DNA of 64,000 nucleotides from Sutterella sp. AM11-39 (GTDB lineage: Bacteria > Pseudomonadota > Gammaproteobacteria > Burkholderiales > Burkholderiaceae_F): assembly GCF_003472385.1 (NCBI RefSeq), contig NZ_QRLV01000005.1, positions 1 through 64,000 of the forward strand, read 5' to 3'. Of the stretch, positions 1 to 8,107 are shown piece by piece. The notes under the pieces are model-generated. The model was not told the DNA's origin and ran no database searches. It saw only the letters and a program-made list of their open reading frames with translations. Both the position numbers and the translations under genes were made by a program. Position 1 is the stretch's first letter, and each line of letters begins with the position of its first letter.

Positions 1-53
1 ATGGTGCCCACGTTCACATGGGGCTTGGTACGTTCAAACTTACCCTTTGCCAT
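1..53 (-). CDS. tuf: Elongation factor Tu, N-terminal fragment
   Basis: Only the first 17 codons and two bases lie in the window; the gene continues off the left edge. The visible residues, MAKGKFERTKPHVNVGT, are the near-invariant N-terminus of EF-Tu, the GTPase that delivers aminoacyl-tRNA to the ribosome. It follows tRNA-Tyr, tRNA-Gly and tRNA-Thr on the same strand. This is the known tRNA-tufB operon arrangement of many proteobacteria, so the gene is probably the tufB-position copy. Confidence 0.95.
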   Translation of the reverse strand, partial: MAKGKFERTKPHVNVGT

Positions 54-126
54 GGTTTAACTCCTGAACAAAAGCCGGGCATGTACCCGGGGGTATCCAA
101 TCAAGAACAGTTATGAAAAGAATCTC

Positions 127-201
<75 letters not shown>

Positions 202-215
202 ACGCTTGGGAAACT

Positions 216-289
216 TGGAGCGGGTGAAGGGAATCGAACCCTCGTCGTAAGCTTGGAAGGCTTCTGCTCTACCATTGAGCTACACCCGC
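216..289 (-). tRNA. tRNA-Gly (anticodon TCC)
   Basis: 74-nt cloverleaf on the minus strand. The acceptor GCGGGTG pairs with CACCCGC, CCA is encoded, and the anticodon loop is CTTCCAA, giving anticodon TCC. It is 14 bases upstream of tRNA-Thr in the same operon. Confidence 0.97.
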
Positions 290-361
290 CTTAGCTACAA
301 CTGCAATTCGGCCATTACCCAACTGCAATTTCACTATTGTCTGACTCCTAAGAGCCAGCGC

Positions 362-447
362 TGGTGGAGGGGGATGGATTCGAACCATCGTAGGCGTAAG
401 CCAACAGATTTACAGTCTGCCCCCTTTAGCCACTCGGGCACCCCTCC
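362..447 (-). tRNA. tRNA-Tyr (anticodon GTA)
   Basis: 86-nt class II tRNA on the minus strand with a long variable arm. The acceptor GGAGGGG pairs with CCCCTCC, the anticodon is GTA and CCA is encoded. It is the first tRNA of the Tyr-Gly-Thr-tuf operon. Confidence 0.97.
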
Positions 448-461
448 GTAGCGAATGGCAG

Positions 462-490
462 ATTATGCGGGCCGGAAATCACTTTGTCAA
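462..490 (-). promoter_or_regulatory. Promoter of the tRNA-tuf operon
   Basis: On the minus strand there is a perfect -35 TTGACA (485-490), a 17-base spacer and a -10 CATAAT (462-467). It ends 15 bases before tRNA-Tyr, where the start site of a strong stable-RNA promoter should lie. Confidence 0.75.
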
Positions 491-641
491 GTTTTTCCGC
501 CGAATTGACGCGAAATTTCTTTCGCAACGACAAAGAACTGAATTTTTCGGGTTGACCCCGTCCGTTCTTTAAGTTCCTCGCTGCCGGTCTGCCGGCCGTT
601 GTCAGCGAAGAATCCGCATTCTACACAAAAATGCGACAGTT

Positions 642-1001
642 TCAAGCAATTCCCAAAAACATTTGCAAAACTACGCCGACAACCAGCAATCCCCAGCCCG
701 CTTTGCCGACCGTATCAAGCCACGGATAATTGTCTTCGACCCATTGCGCTTCGGCATCGACCCACCGGTCGTTGCCCAGGCTGCTGCGCGCTACCAGCAG
801 CGGACCTAATACGTAAAGACGGTACAGAATCAGCAGAATGCCGAAGTTACCCAAGGCGCTTGCAACGGCGTTGTCAACCATGTCGGAGGCGCCAGCGGCA
901 AACGAACCGGCCGTTGCGACATAAAAGAAAAGGCGCAGCATACCGATCTGACGTTGGCAGTTGAGTCTGTTTTTTCTGATTTCCTGCGGCAGTTGCTTCA
1001 T
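642..1001 (-). CDS. Small membrane protein of unknown function
   Basis: 119 residues. I do not recognise the family. The N-terminus is basic and polar. It is followed by hydrophobic stretches at about residues 24-44, 48-72 and 100-118, so two or three membrane segments are likely. The ATG is preceded by AGGGA at a fitting distance, which supports this strand over the overlapping low-complexity frame on the plus strand. It stands alone between the tRNA-tuf promoter and the exported protein at 1220. The sequence suggests no function beyond a membrane location. Confidence 0.6.
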   Translation of the reverse strand: MKQLPQEIRKNRLNCQRQIGMLRLFFYVATAGSFAAGASDMVDNAVASALGNFGILLILYRLYVLGPLLVARSSLGNDRWVDAEAQWVEDNYPWLDTVGKAGWGLLVVGVVLQMFLGIA

Positions 1002-1219
1002 TTTTCCCTATCAATGTTTCGTCAAAAGTGGCGTGCACGTATTGTATTGACACTTGACTCTGTTTTGCCGTGCGACAAGAAGGTTAAACACCTGTCACAA
1101 AGCATTTCTGTCAGGCGACAGCTCGTTGTGTTTGCGCTACATTGTTCCTAACCTGAACGCCGGTTCATTCACCGCGTTCTCCGACTATCAACGTCTCGCT
1201 TTGCGACAAGGAACAGAAA

Positions 1220-1699
1220 ATGTCACTTCGTTCACTTGCTTTTGCTGCAGCGGCCGCTCTGGCTCTGACGACGGCTTTTGTTCCGGCCGTTGAGGCCCGT
1301 CCGCCGGGACCTCCGCACGGCGGCCCAGGCTGGCATCGTCCTCCGCCTCCGCCGCTTCACGCCCCGCGCCGTCACCATCATCACTTCGGCTGGCTGTGGG
1401 CTCCGGCCATCGCGGGCGCAACGATTTGGGGGCTGAGTTCGCTCTACGACGATCCGTACGACGACTACTTCAGCTACCGCTTCCGCTATCCGTACACGCC
1501 CTATGCCGCACCTTCCTACGTGACGGGCTACTCGGCGGCATTAAGCGCCGAACGTAGCGCTCTTCGCGCCGAGGCGGCCGCCAACGCCGCACAGGCGGCG
1601 GCAGCGCCCAAGACCCTCTACTGGTGCGAAGCCGAAAAAGGATTTTATCCGCAGATCCGCGCCTGCCCGACCGGTTGGACGCCGGTCGTCTCGCCTTAA
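1220..1699 (+). CDS. Secreted His/Pro-rich protein with C-terminal YWC-GYPP-type motif
   Basis: 159 residues. A clear signal peptide (residues 1-26, ending VEA-RP) is followed by a Pro/Gly/His-rich stretch with an HHHH run, one hydrophobic segment and a Tyr/Asp-rich stretch. The last 27 residues carry two cysteines in the pattern YWCEAEKGFYP...ACPTGW. This short tail is known from many proteobacterial exported proteins and lipoproteins of unknown function. The His-rich part could bind metal, which is inference. It is probably periplasmic or surface-attached. The stop overlaps that of the convergent hydrolase gene by 4 bases. Confidence 0.75.
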   Translation: MSLRSLAFAAAAALALTTAFVPAVEARPPGPPHGGPGWHRPPPPPLHAPRRHHHHFGWLWAPAIAGATIWGLSSLYDDPYDDYFSYRFRYPYTPYAAPSYVTGYSAALSAERSALRAEAAANAAQAAAAPKTLYWCEAEKGFYPQIRACPTGWTPVVSP

Positions 1700-2643
1700 T
1701 TTGATGATGCTTGCGCCGCCGACTGCGGCGCAAAGCGTTTGAATACCCATCCTTCAATCACATCAGCCACATCCCGAGGGCATTCGGTAAGCGGCCAGTG
1801 CGCGCACTTGACCACGGCCATCTGGCCGTCCTTGAGCGCATTGACCCATTGGCGCATGGCCTGGGCGTCGGTAAAGGTGCCTGCCGAGGCACCGATTACC
1901 AGCATCGGTACCGTGATGGATTCGGGCGCAGGCGTCGGTCGGCCCACTTCGATCAGATCATGCAGGTAGACCGCACTGTGGATGTACTTCAAATCGGCTC
2001 GTGCCGACGAGTACTCTTTGATGAATTCCTCGAGTTCCTTGCCGCCGGCGGCAATCTTTTCGCGCGCCTTGGCATCCATTGCGCGCAGATCCTGATTCTG
2101 CAGGCGACGACTGAAGCCCAGCGCGTTACCCAAGCGACAAAACCGTTCCATGACTTTGAGATACGGCAATTTGGCGCGCATCTGCAGCGCCTTCGGTGTC
2201 AGCGCTTCGCTGATGAGAGGATCAAGAAGCACGACGCCGCAGACACGATCGGCATAACGCGCCGCAAAGTTCACGGCCACCTGTGCGCCCAGACTGTGGC
2301 CGACGACAATCGCCTTTGCAACGTTTTCGGCCTGCAAAATCGCCTCGACGTCGCCGCACCAATCTTCCAGACGCGCCTGACGGCTTGATACGCTTGCCGC
2401 GTGCCCTCTCAGGTCACAGCGCAGAATGTCAAATGCCTTCCTGAGACTTGTCCCCTCGATGAATTCTTCCCAGCGCGAGCCGTTGCTTGCCACGCCGTGC
2501 AAAAAAATCACCGTACCGGCCTTTTCGCCGGAACAAGGCAAAACGGAATAGCGCAAACTCGCGCCCGGACGCTCAAGTCGTTTGGCAGTTTCACCATCAA
2601 GCAGTCGGTAAGCGAGCTTTTCTTTTTCGTAAACAGCACTCAT
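1696..2643 (-). CDS. Alpha/beta hydrolase
   Basis: 315 residues of the alpha/beta-hydrolase fold. The oxyanion segment VIFLHGVASNGSRW lies near residue 45 and the nucleophile elbow GHSLGAQ near residue 115, followed by VVLLDPL. A late His in KCAHWPLTECP fits the catalytic histidine. The sequence does not reveal the substrate; esterase, C-C hydrolase or lactonase activity are all possible. It has no signal peptide and so is cytoplasmic. It lies on the same strand as, and 74 bases downstream of, the regulator at 2718-3962, so co-transcription is possible. Confidence 0.8.
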   Translation of the reverse strand: MSAVYEKEKLAYRLLDGETAKRLERPGASLRYSVLPCSGEKAGTVIFLHGVASNGSRWEEFIEGTSLRKAFDILRCDLRGHAASVSSRQARLEDWCGDVEAILQAENVAKAIVVGHSLGAQVAVNFAARYADRVCGVVLLDPLISEALTPKALQMRAKLPYLKVMERFCRLGNALGFSRRLQNQDLRAMDAKAREKIAAGGKELEEFIKEYSSARADLKYIHSAVYLHDLIEVGRPTPAPESITVPMLVIGASAGTFTDAQAMRQWVNALKDGQMAVVKCAHWPLTECPRDVADVIEGWVFKRFAPQSAAQASSN

Positions 2644-2717
2644 CGCGTATCGATTTCAGAGTCTCCGAGCAAGGCATTGTGCCATTGCGCCCATATCGGC
2701 ACCAAGAATTCGCTCGA

Positions 2718-3962
2718 TTAGATGCGGCTTTTGCTTTGCGCGTGCAGCCGATAGAGCGTGCGCTCCGATATGCCGAGCTTAGCAGCGAGCTCGCTTCGCG
2801 GGCCGCGAAAAGTTTCTACAGCCCAGACGAGATAGCGATTTTTGATGTCCGCAAGCGGCACGATGTCCTCGTCTTCACCAAGGAAAGCCGAAGAGTGTGC
2901 CGCAGGCAACGTCAGGTTGGCGCTCGTCACAGTACGATCCGCCCCCTGCGCCGCTGCGCTGAGCACATTTTTGAGCTCTCGCATATTGCCCGGCCAATCG
3001 TATCGCTGCAGCATTTCGATGGCTTCGTTGGTGATCGTGCGGGAATGAACGGGCGCAATACCGCCAACGAAAAATTTGGCAAGCGGCGCAATGTCCTCCT
3101 TGCGCTCGCGCAACGGCGGTACAAATACCTCGCGGCTAGCCAAAGCGGACAAAAAGCTGTTTTCCGTCGTAAGCTCCTGCGGCAAACGACGCGCACTTGC
3201 CGACAAACGAACCGACACTTCCAATCGGGTGCCGTCGCGCCGAGAGGTGCAGCCGCCGATACGAACTGCTTCGAGTATTTCCAGCGCCACGGGAGAGGCG
3301 CGTTCAATATCATCAACAAAAAGACTGCCGCCGTCGGCACGCTCCAGCAATCCTGCGGCATTTTCCGTGCCGCACAAAAGCGTCTGCGCGGCCGACCCGG
3401 TCAAACAGGACCCCGCCACCACAACGAAAGGCCGGGAAGCGCGGGCGCTGTTTTCATGAACCGTTCGGGCATAGAGCTCCTTGCCGACGCCGGCTTCTCC
3501 GACAATCAGGTAGGGAACGTCTTCAGAGGCAAGCCGCTCAAGCGCATGCATCACCTCGGCATGTGCCCGGCTTACACCCACCGTGCCGCGGCGAAACGGT
3601 TCGGCATCGTCGGTCTTGGATCTGAGCGTTTCCAGCCAATAAAGCGTCTTACCGTCGGCTGATCGAACCGGCCGCATCGTGACCGCGAGCTCGGTGACGC
3701 GAGCGCTGCTAAAAAGCGTCTGCTCCACACAGCTCACGCCAACCTTATCGGCCTGCGCCAGAGGACACGGCAACCCGGATTTCGGACAGGGTCCTGCACG
3801 GTGCAGCGCTTCCCAACACCTTTTGCCTTCGAATCGAAAGCGACCGTAGGCTTGCGCAAACGCATCGTTTACGGCAGCCACCGTCATGTCGTCGGGCCGA
3901 ATAAGCATTGCCGGCGCATCCAAGGCGTCAAGCATTGAGGCAATTTCAGCTGCAACCGGCAT
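2718..3962 (-). CDS. PAS/AAA+/Fis-type regulator lacking sigma54 and ATPase motifs
   Basis: 414 residues laid out like a sigma54 enhancer-binding protein. An N-terminal PAS-like domain (about 1-115) has four cysteines (C49, C59, C66, C78). An AAA+ domain (about 125-340) carries a Walker A variant GEAGVGKE (155-162). A Fis-type helix-turn-helix (about 386-410) closes the protein. Key parts are missing. The GAFTGA loop that contacts sigma54 is gone: the segment between Walker A and Walker B is about 20 residues short. Walker B reads LFVDDIE in place of the usual DE pair. The FREDLYYRL segment carrying the arginine fingers is replaced. By analogy with TyrR it is likely a sigma70-dependent activator or repressor. 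It diverges from the bd oxidase operon across a 205-base gap that holds a perfect palindrome, which suggests it controls that operon and itself. Confidence 0.8.
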   Translation of the reverse strand: MPVAAEIASMLDALDAPAMLIRPDDMTVAAVNDAFAQAYGRFRFEGKRCWEALHRAGPCPKSGLPCPLAQADKVGVSCVEQTLFSSARVTELAVTMRPVRSADGKTLYWLETLRSKTDDAEPFRRGTVGVSRAHAEVMHALERLASEDVPYLIVGEAGVGKELYARTVHENSARASRPFVVVAGSCLTGSAAQTLLCGTENAAGLLERADGGSLFVDDIERASPVALEILEAVRIGGCTSRRDGTRLEVSVRLSASARRLPQELTTENSFLSALASREVFVPPLRERKEDIAPLAKFFVGGIAPVHSRTITNEAIEMLQRYDWPGNMRELKNVLSAAAQGADRTVTSANLTLPAAHSSAFLGEDEDIVPLADIKNRYLVWAVETFRGPRSELAAKLGISERTLYRLHAQSKSRI

Positions 3963-3994
3963 TTCCCTGCACCACGAAAAACAAAAATCGGAAA

Positions 3995-4012
3995 ACTGTC
4001 AAATTTGACAGT
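3995..4012. promoter_or_regulatory. 18-bp perfect palindrome, probable operator
   Basis: ACTGTCAAATTTGACAGT is its own reverse complement over 18 bp. It lies 33 bases upstream of the regulator start and about 155 bases upstream of cydP. Dyad sites are the usual target of Fis-type helix-turn-helix dimers. The adjacent degenerate activator is the obvious candidate ligand, but that link is inference. The palindrome contains TTGACA on both strands, so binding could also occlude a -35 element. Confidence 0.6.
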
Positions 4013-4167
4013 CATGGCTCTCATTTTCCGCGATTTCAGTTTTTTTGCAAGCGTTTGTGAACCTTTTTTGCAGTCTGTCTCTATAAGATCTGCGCTGTAA
4101 GGTTGTCCGTTTACGGCGTCAAAAAGCAGTTTCTACTGTTCCCTGCAAAAAAGGTTCCCATCCCGTT

Positions 4168-4368
4168 ATGAGCAAAGCGACTACTTCCGGCAAATCCCGT
4201 CCGCGCCTTCTCCTTGAGATCGGCGTGGTCCTGTGCTGCAAGCTGGCCTTCATTTTCGGGCTTTGGTACTTCTTTTTCGGACCGGACAAGCGTATCGAAC
4301 AGACTCCTGAGAATGTCGCCTCCGGCATTCTGATGCGCGCGGATCGAACTGCCGACGTCAGCAACTGA
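4168..4368 (+). CDS. cydP: CydP-like small subunit of cytochrome bd
   Basis: 66 residues with a basic N-terminus and one membrane helix (LLLEIGVVLCCKLAFIFGLW), then a short polar tail. This matches the small CydP proteins encoded just upstream of cydAB in many beta- and gammaproteobacteria. It is the first gene of the cyd cluster, 87 bases before the chosen cydA start. It is thought to be a bd-oxidase accessory or small subunit; its exact role is not settled. Confidence 0.75.
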   Translation: MSKATTSGKSRPRLLLEIGVVLCCKLAFIFGLWYFFFGPDKRIEQTPENVASGILMRADRTADVSN

Positions 4369-4455
4369 CGATTTCTTCACCCCAAAATCCTTCTCTTGAA
4401 CCTGTGCACCGCGTCCTTTATGGCGCAGAGTACGGGAAACTCGGAGCCGTTTTCT

Positions 4456-6009
4456 ATGTTTTCTTCTGAACTTGTTGATCTGTCCCGTCTGCAGTTTGCG
4501 CTGACGGCCATGTATCACTTCTTGTTCGTGCCGCTTACGCTCGGTCTGTCGTTCATGCTGGTGATCATGGAGACGTGCTACGTCGTGACGGGCCGCGAAG
4601 TCTACAAAGACATGACCCGCTTCTGGGGCAAGCTCTTTGGCATCAACTTCGCGCTGGGCGTTGCGACCGGCATCACCATGGAATTCCAGTTTGGCACAAA
4701 CTGGGCTTACTACTCGCACTACGTGGGCGACATCTTCGGTGCCCCGCTCGCGATTGAAGGTCTGATGGCCTTCTTCCTGGAATCGACCTTCATCGGTCTG
4801 TTCTTCTTCGGTTGGAAGCGCCTCTCCAAGGGCGGACATCTCGCCGTCACCTTCCTCATGGCTCTGGGTTCCAACCTTTCGGCTCTGTGGATTTTGATCG
4901 CCAACGCCTGGATGATGTACCCGACCGGCGCCGAGTTCAATTTCGAAACGATGCGCATGGAAATGACGAACTTCTGGGAAGTCGCCACGAGCCCCTGGGC
5001 ACAGGCCAAGTTCATGCACACGATCAACGCGGGTTACATGACCGGCGCCATGTTCGTGGTTGCGATCTCTGCCTGGTACCTCATCAAGGGCCGCGACATC
5101 GGCTTTGCCAAGCGTAGCCTGCGTCTGGGCGCCGTCTTCGGCCTCGTTGCCACGATTCTCACCCTTCACATGGGCGACGAATCGGCCTACCGCGTCACGC
5201 AGGATCAGCCCGCCAAGGTTGCCGCCATGGAAGCCATGTGGGAAACGCACGAAGCGCCGGCTCCGCTTTCGCTTTTTGCCATCCCCGATGAAGAAGCCCG
5301 CAAGAATACCGTGAGCGTTGACATCCCCTGGCTCTTCGGCCTGATGGGCACCCGTTCGCTTTCTGAAGAAATCAAGGGCATCAATCCGCTCGTCGAAGAA
5401 AACGAAGCGCGCATCATCAACGGTCAGCGTGCCGTGTCCCTTCTGGAAGCTCTGCGCAAGGACAAGGAAAACCGCACCCTGATCCAGCAGTTCAATGAAG
5501 TCAAGGGCGACCTCGGCTACGGCCTGTTGCTCAAGAAGTACGTCAACGACGTTACGCAGGCCACCCCGCAGCAGATCCGCGAAGCGGCTCTCTCCACGGT
5601 GCCCGCCGTCACGCCGATGTACTGGATGTTCCGCCTGATGGTCGGCTGCGGTCTTGCCGCGATTCTCATCTTCGGTCTGGCTGCTTACTACAGCATCAAG
5701 GGCACGATCGCCCAGAAGACCAAGACGCTGTGGATGTGTCTGCTCGCCCTGCCGCTTCCGTGGATTGCCTGCGAAGCCGGTTGGTTTGTAGCCGAATACG
5801 GCCGTCAGCCCTGGACCATTTACGAAATTCTGCCGGTCGATCTGTCCGTGTCGAGCCTCTCGACGGGTGACCTGATCGGTTCGCTTGCCGGCTTTGCCAT
5901 CCTTTACACGGCTCTCTTGATCGTGGAGTACTGGCTCATGATCCGTTACGCCAAGCTCGGTCCGAGCTCGCTGGGCACCGGCCGCTACTTCTTTGAGCGC
6001 AAGGCCTGA
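4456..6009 (+). CDS. cydA: Cytochrome bd ubiquinol oxidase subunit I
   Basis: 517 residues, closely similar to E. coli CydA along its whole length. It opens with [20 protein letters not shown], including the heme-ligand His, and contains GRQPW and the long Q-loop with quinol-binding motifs (about residues 240-380). Integral membrane protein that oxidises quinol and, with CydB, reduces O2 to water at hemes b558, b595 and d. I start at the ATG at 4456, which matches the family N-terminus and has GGAG upstream. An in-frame TTG at 4396 would add 20 unsupported residues. Operon order is cydP-cydA-cydB-cydX-ybgE-globin. Confidence 0.97.
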   Translation: MFSSELVDLSRLQFALTAMYHFLFVPLTLGLSFMLVIMETCYVVTGREVYKDMTRFWGKLFGINFALGVATGITMEFQFGTNWAYYSHYVGDIFGAPLAIEGLMAFFLESTFIGLFFFGWKRLSKGGHLAVTFLMALGSNLSALWILIANAWMMYPTGAEFNFETMRMEMTNFWEVATSPWAQAKFMHTINAGYMTGAMFVVAISAWYLIKGRDIGFAKRSLRLGAVFGLVATILTLHMGDESAYRVTQDQPAKVAAMEAMWETHEAPAPLSLFAIPDEEARKNTVSVDIPWLFGLMGTRSLSEEIKGINPLVEENEARIINGQRAVSLLEALRKDKENRTLIQQFNEVKGDLGYGLLLKKYVNDVTQATPQQIREAALSTVPAVTPMYWMFRLMVGCGLAAILIFGLAAYYSIKGTIAQKTKTLWMCLLALPLPWIACEAGWFVAEYGRQPWTIYEILPVDLSVSSLSTGDLIGSLAGFAILYTALLIVEYWLMIRYAKLGPSSLGTGRYFFERKA

Positions 6010-6034
6010 TGGACGGACATAGGAGATTCCGAAA

Positions 6035-7174
6035 ATGATCGATTATGAAATTTTGCGTCTGATCTGGTGGCTCTTCATCGGTGTGCTGCTCGTGGGCTTT
6101 GCCATCATGGACGGCCAGGACATGGGCGTGGGTTCGCTGCTGCCCTTCCTCGGCAAGAACGACACCGACCGCCGCTGCATGATCAACTCCGTCGCCCCGC
6201 ACTGGGACGGCAACCAGGTGTGGCTGCTCACGGGCGGCGGCGCCATCTTCGCGGCCTGGCCGCTTCTGTACGGCGCTGCCTTCTCGGGCTTTTACTGGGC
6301 CATGCTCATCGTGCTTCTTGCACTGATCCTGCGTCCGGTTGGCTTTGACTTCCGCGGCAAGATGGCCGGCACGCGCTGGCGCAACACGTGGGACTGGGCT
6401 CTGTTTGTGGGTTCTGCCGTGCCCCCGATCATCTTTGGCGTAGCTTTCGGCAATCTGCTTCAGGGCGTGCCGTTTCACTTTGACGAATCGCTGCGTCCGT
6501 TCTACACGGGCAGCTTCTTCGGCTTGCTCAACCCGTTCGGTCTGCTGTGCGGCGTCGTCTCTTTGCTGATGATCGTCTTTCATGGCGCCAACTACCTGGT
6601 GCTGCGCACCGACGGCGATCTGCAGCGCCGCGCGATGAGCATCTCGACGATTTCGGGCATAGCCACCGCTGCGCTCTTCATCCTCGGCGGCGTCTGGACG
6701 TACTTCGGCATCGACGGCATGGTGGTGAGCGCCGGTCTCGATCCGGCCGGTCCCTCCAACCCGCTTCTGAAGACGGTTGACATTGCCACGGGCGCCTGGT
6801 TTGCCAATTTCGCCAACTACCCGGTTCTCTGGCTCGTGCCGATTCTGGCCGTACTCGGTGCCGTGGGCGGTGTGTTCTTCGCGAAGCAGCTGAAGGGCGG
6901 CATGGCCATCGTGTGCTCGAGCGTGATGCTTCTGGGCATCATCCTCACGCCGCTGCTCTCGATGTTCCCGTTCATCATGCCGAGCTCAACCGATCCGCGT
7001 TCGAGCCTCACGATCTGGGACTGCACGAGCTCGCAGCTCACGCTTGAAGTGATGCTCTTCGTGACGCTCCTGCTGCTGCCTCTCGTGCTGATCTACACGG
7101 GCTGGGCCTACCGCACGATGTCCGGCAAGTTGAACGCCGAGTACATCCGCAAGAACGACCACGACCTTTACTAA
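6035..7174 (+). CDS. cydB: Cytochrome bd ubiquinol oxidase subunit II
   Basis: 379 residues, the usual CydB length. It starts with the typical N-terminus (MIDYEILRLIWWLFIGVLLVGFAIMDGQDMGVG) seen here in outline, carrying the conserved GxAxxDGxDxG pattern, and has several membrane helices. It ends with the usual hydrophilic tail after the last helix. It forms the structural partner of CydA in the membrane. AGGAG lies just upstream of the ATG, and the gap after cydA is 25 bases, so the two are co-transcribed. Confidence 0.97.
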   Translation: MIDYEILRLIWWLFIGVLLVGFAIMDGQDMGVGSLLPFLGKNDTDRRCMINSVAPHWDGNQVWLLTGGGAIFAAWPLLYGAAFSGFYWAMLIVLLALILRPVGFDFRGKMAGTRWRNTWDWALFVGSAVPPIIFGVAFGNLLQGVPFHFDESLRPFYTGSFFGLLNPFGLLCGVVSLLMIVFHGANYLVLRTDGDLQRRAMSISTISGIATAALFILGGVWTYFGIDGMVVSAGLDPAGPSNPLLKTVDIATGAWFANFANYPVLWLVPILAVLGAVGGVFFAKQLKGGMAIVCSSVMLLGIILTPLLSMFPFIMPSSTDPRSSLTIWDCTSSQLTLEVMLFVTLLLLPLVLIYTGWAYRTMSGKLNAEYIRKNDHDLY

Positions 7175-7230
7175 GGCAAAACCTGACGCAGGTCGGCGTC
7201 CGCACGACGCCGGCCTCAACGGAGGAACAC

Positions 7231-7329
7231 ATGATTTACTTCTACTGGCTCACCGGTCTTGGCATGGCCATTCTCCTGTCCGTGGTGGTTTCCACCACGC
7301 TCGACAACCGGGAAGCGGCCGATGAATAA
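7231..7329 (+). CDS. cydX: Cytochrome bd small subunit CydX
   Basis: A 32-residue single-helix protein beginning MIYFYWLTGLGMAILL and ending NREAADE, with a strong GGAGG ribosome site seven bases before the ATG (7220-7224). Length, aromatic N-terminus and position directly after cydB match CydX/CbdX, which stabilises the bd oxidase hemes. Its stop overlaps the next gene by 8 bases. Confidence 0.92.
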   Translation: MIYFYWLTGLGMAILLSVVVSTTLDNREAADE

Positions 7330-7594
7330 GGTGCTGCGGGGACTCGCGCGTGCCGTCAGTCTTCTGGCGGCCGTTGCGGTTGCCGCCGTGATCATTCTTT
7401 ATCCGCGCCTGGTGGCGGAAGACTCCGCCAGCGTGCCGCACGGCTTTCTGGTCGTGCTCCTGATGGGGATGAGCGCAGCTTGGGTGCACGGTTTCGGCTT
7501 CGTGCCGGAAAACCGAATCCTGCGCGTGCTCTTTTCCCCCATCATCGCCTGGCCTGTGATGATCATCGGTACCTGGGGCGTGTTTCTGCGCTAG
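7322..7594 (+). CDS. ybgE: YbgE family cyd operon protein
   Basis: 90 residues with three hydrophobic segments and the motif WVHGFGFVPENRILRVLFSP near residue 60, typical of the YbgE family. The gene starts inside cydX (ATGAATAA overlap), so translation is probably coupled. Longer upstream starts would run through cydX and are rejected. YbgE is a membrane protein of the cyd operon with no firmly known function. Confidence 0.85.
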   Translation: MNKVLRGLARAVSLLAAVAVAAVIILYPRLVAEDSASVPHGFLVVLLMGMSAAWVHGFGFVPENRILRVLFSPIIAWPVMIIGTWGVFLR

Positions 7595-7642
7595 GACGCC
7601 CCTTTTCCTGACGCCCTTTCGACACAATTCTTCGAAGGCTTT

Positions 7643-8023
7643 ATGTCGCAAACGACGTTGTACGAACGACTCGGCGGTGAGGCGGGTTTAACCGCTCTCA
7701 TCGACAAGTATCTTGAACTTCTTCGCACGAACCCTGCCTACGAGGCTCTGAGTAGCCGTTACGTCAACGGCATGGCGCATTACCGCGCCCGAATGCTCGA
7801 GTACCTGACGGGCTGGTTCGGCGGCCCCGTGCTGTACGCGCAAAAGCACGGCCTTCCGTGCCTGCGCGAAAATCATCAGCGCATTCAAATCACGGCGGAG
7901 CTTCGCGATCTCTGGTTCAGCTGTATGCAGCAGGCCCTTGCAGAAAGCATCGAAGACGAAGCGCTTCGCACCGAACTCGAAGCCGTCTTCTGGCAAATGG
8001 CCGACAGCTTGCGCAATGCCTGA
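7643..8023 (+). CDS. Group II truncated hemoglobin
   Basis: 126 residues of the 2-on-2 globin fold. The N-terminal TLYERLGGEAGL matches group II, as does WFGGPVLY. The proximal heme His is probably H78 in CLRENHQRI, and the group II hallmark Trp is W91 in LRDLWFSCM. Such globins bind O2 or NO and are often linked to NO or oxidative stress. It lies 48 bases after ybgE on the same strand, before a terminator. It is therefore probably the last gene of the bd oxidase operon, which suits a joint role in NO or O2 handling. Confidence 0.9.
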   Translation: MSQTTLYERLGGEAGLTALIDKYLELLRTNPAYEALSSRYVNGMAHYRARMLEYLTGWFGGPVLYAQKHGLPCLRENHQRIQITAELRDLWFSCMQQALAESIEDEALRTELEAVFWQMADSLRNA

Positions 8024-8046
8024 GTGTTAGGCACTCTCAAAATGAC

Positions 8047-8079
8047 AAACCCCGGCGAGAACAAATCTTGTCGGGGTTT
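8047..8079. terminator. Bidirectional terminator between the globin and yaeQ genes
   Basis: AAACCCCG (8047-8054) pairs with CGGGGTTT (8072-8079), followed by TTTCTTC on the plus strand and a looser T-rich stretch on the minus strand. It lies between two convergent operons. Confidence 0.75.
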
Positions 8080-8107
8080 CTTCATGGAGGAGGAAAACAA
8101 TGCAATC

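Noticed and set aside
599..964. A plus-strand frame over the small membrane gene at 642-1001.
   Set aside because: Arg/Cys/Pro-rich product without pattern; the minus-strand frame has membrane segments and a ribosome site.
4036..4090. A possible sigma54 promoter ahead of cydP.
   Set aside because: TTGC is present near 4070 but the -24 element matches in only three of six positions, and the adjacent regulator lacks GAFTGA.
4111..5250. A 379-codon frame antisense to cydP and cydA.
   Set aside because: Charged low-complexity product opposite a highly conserved oxidase gene.
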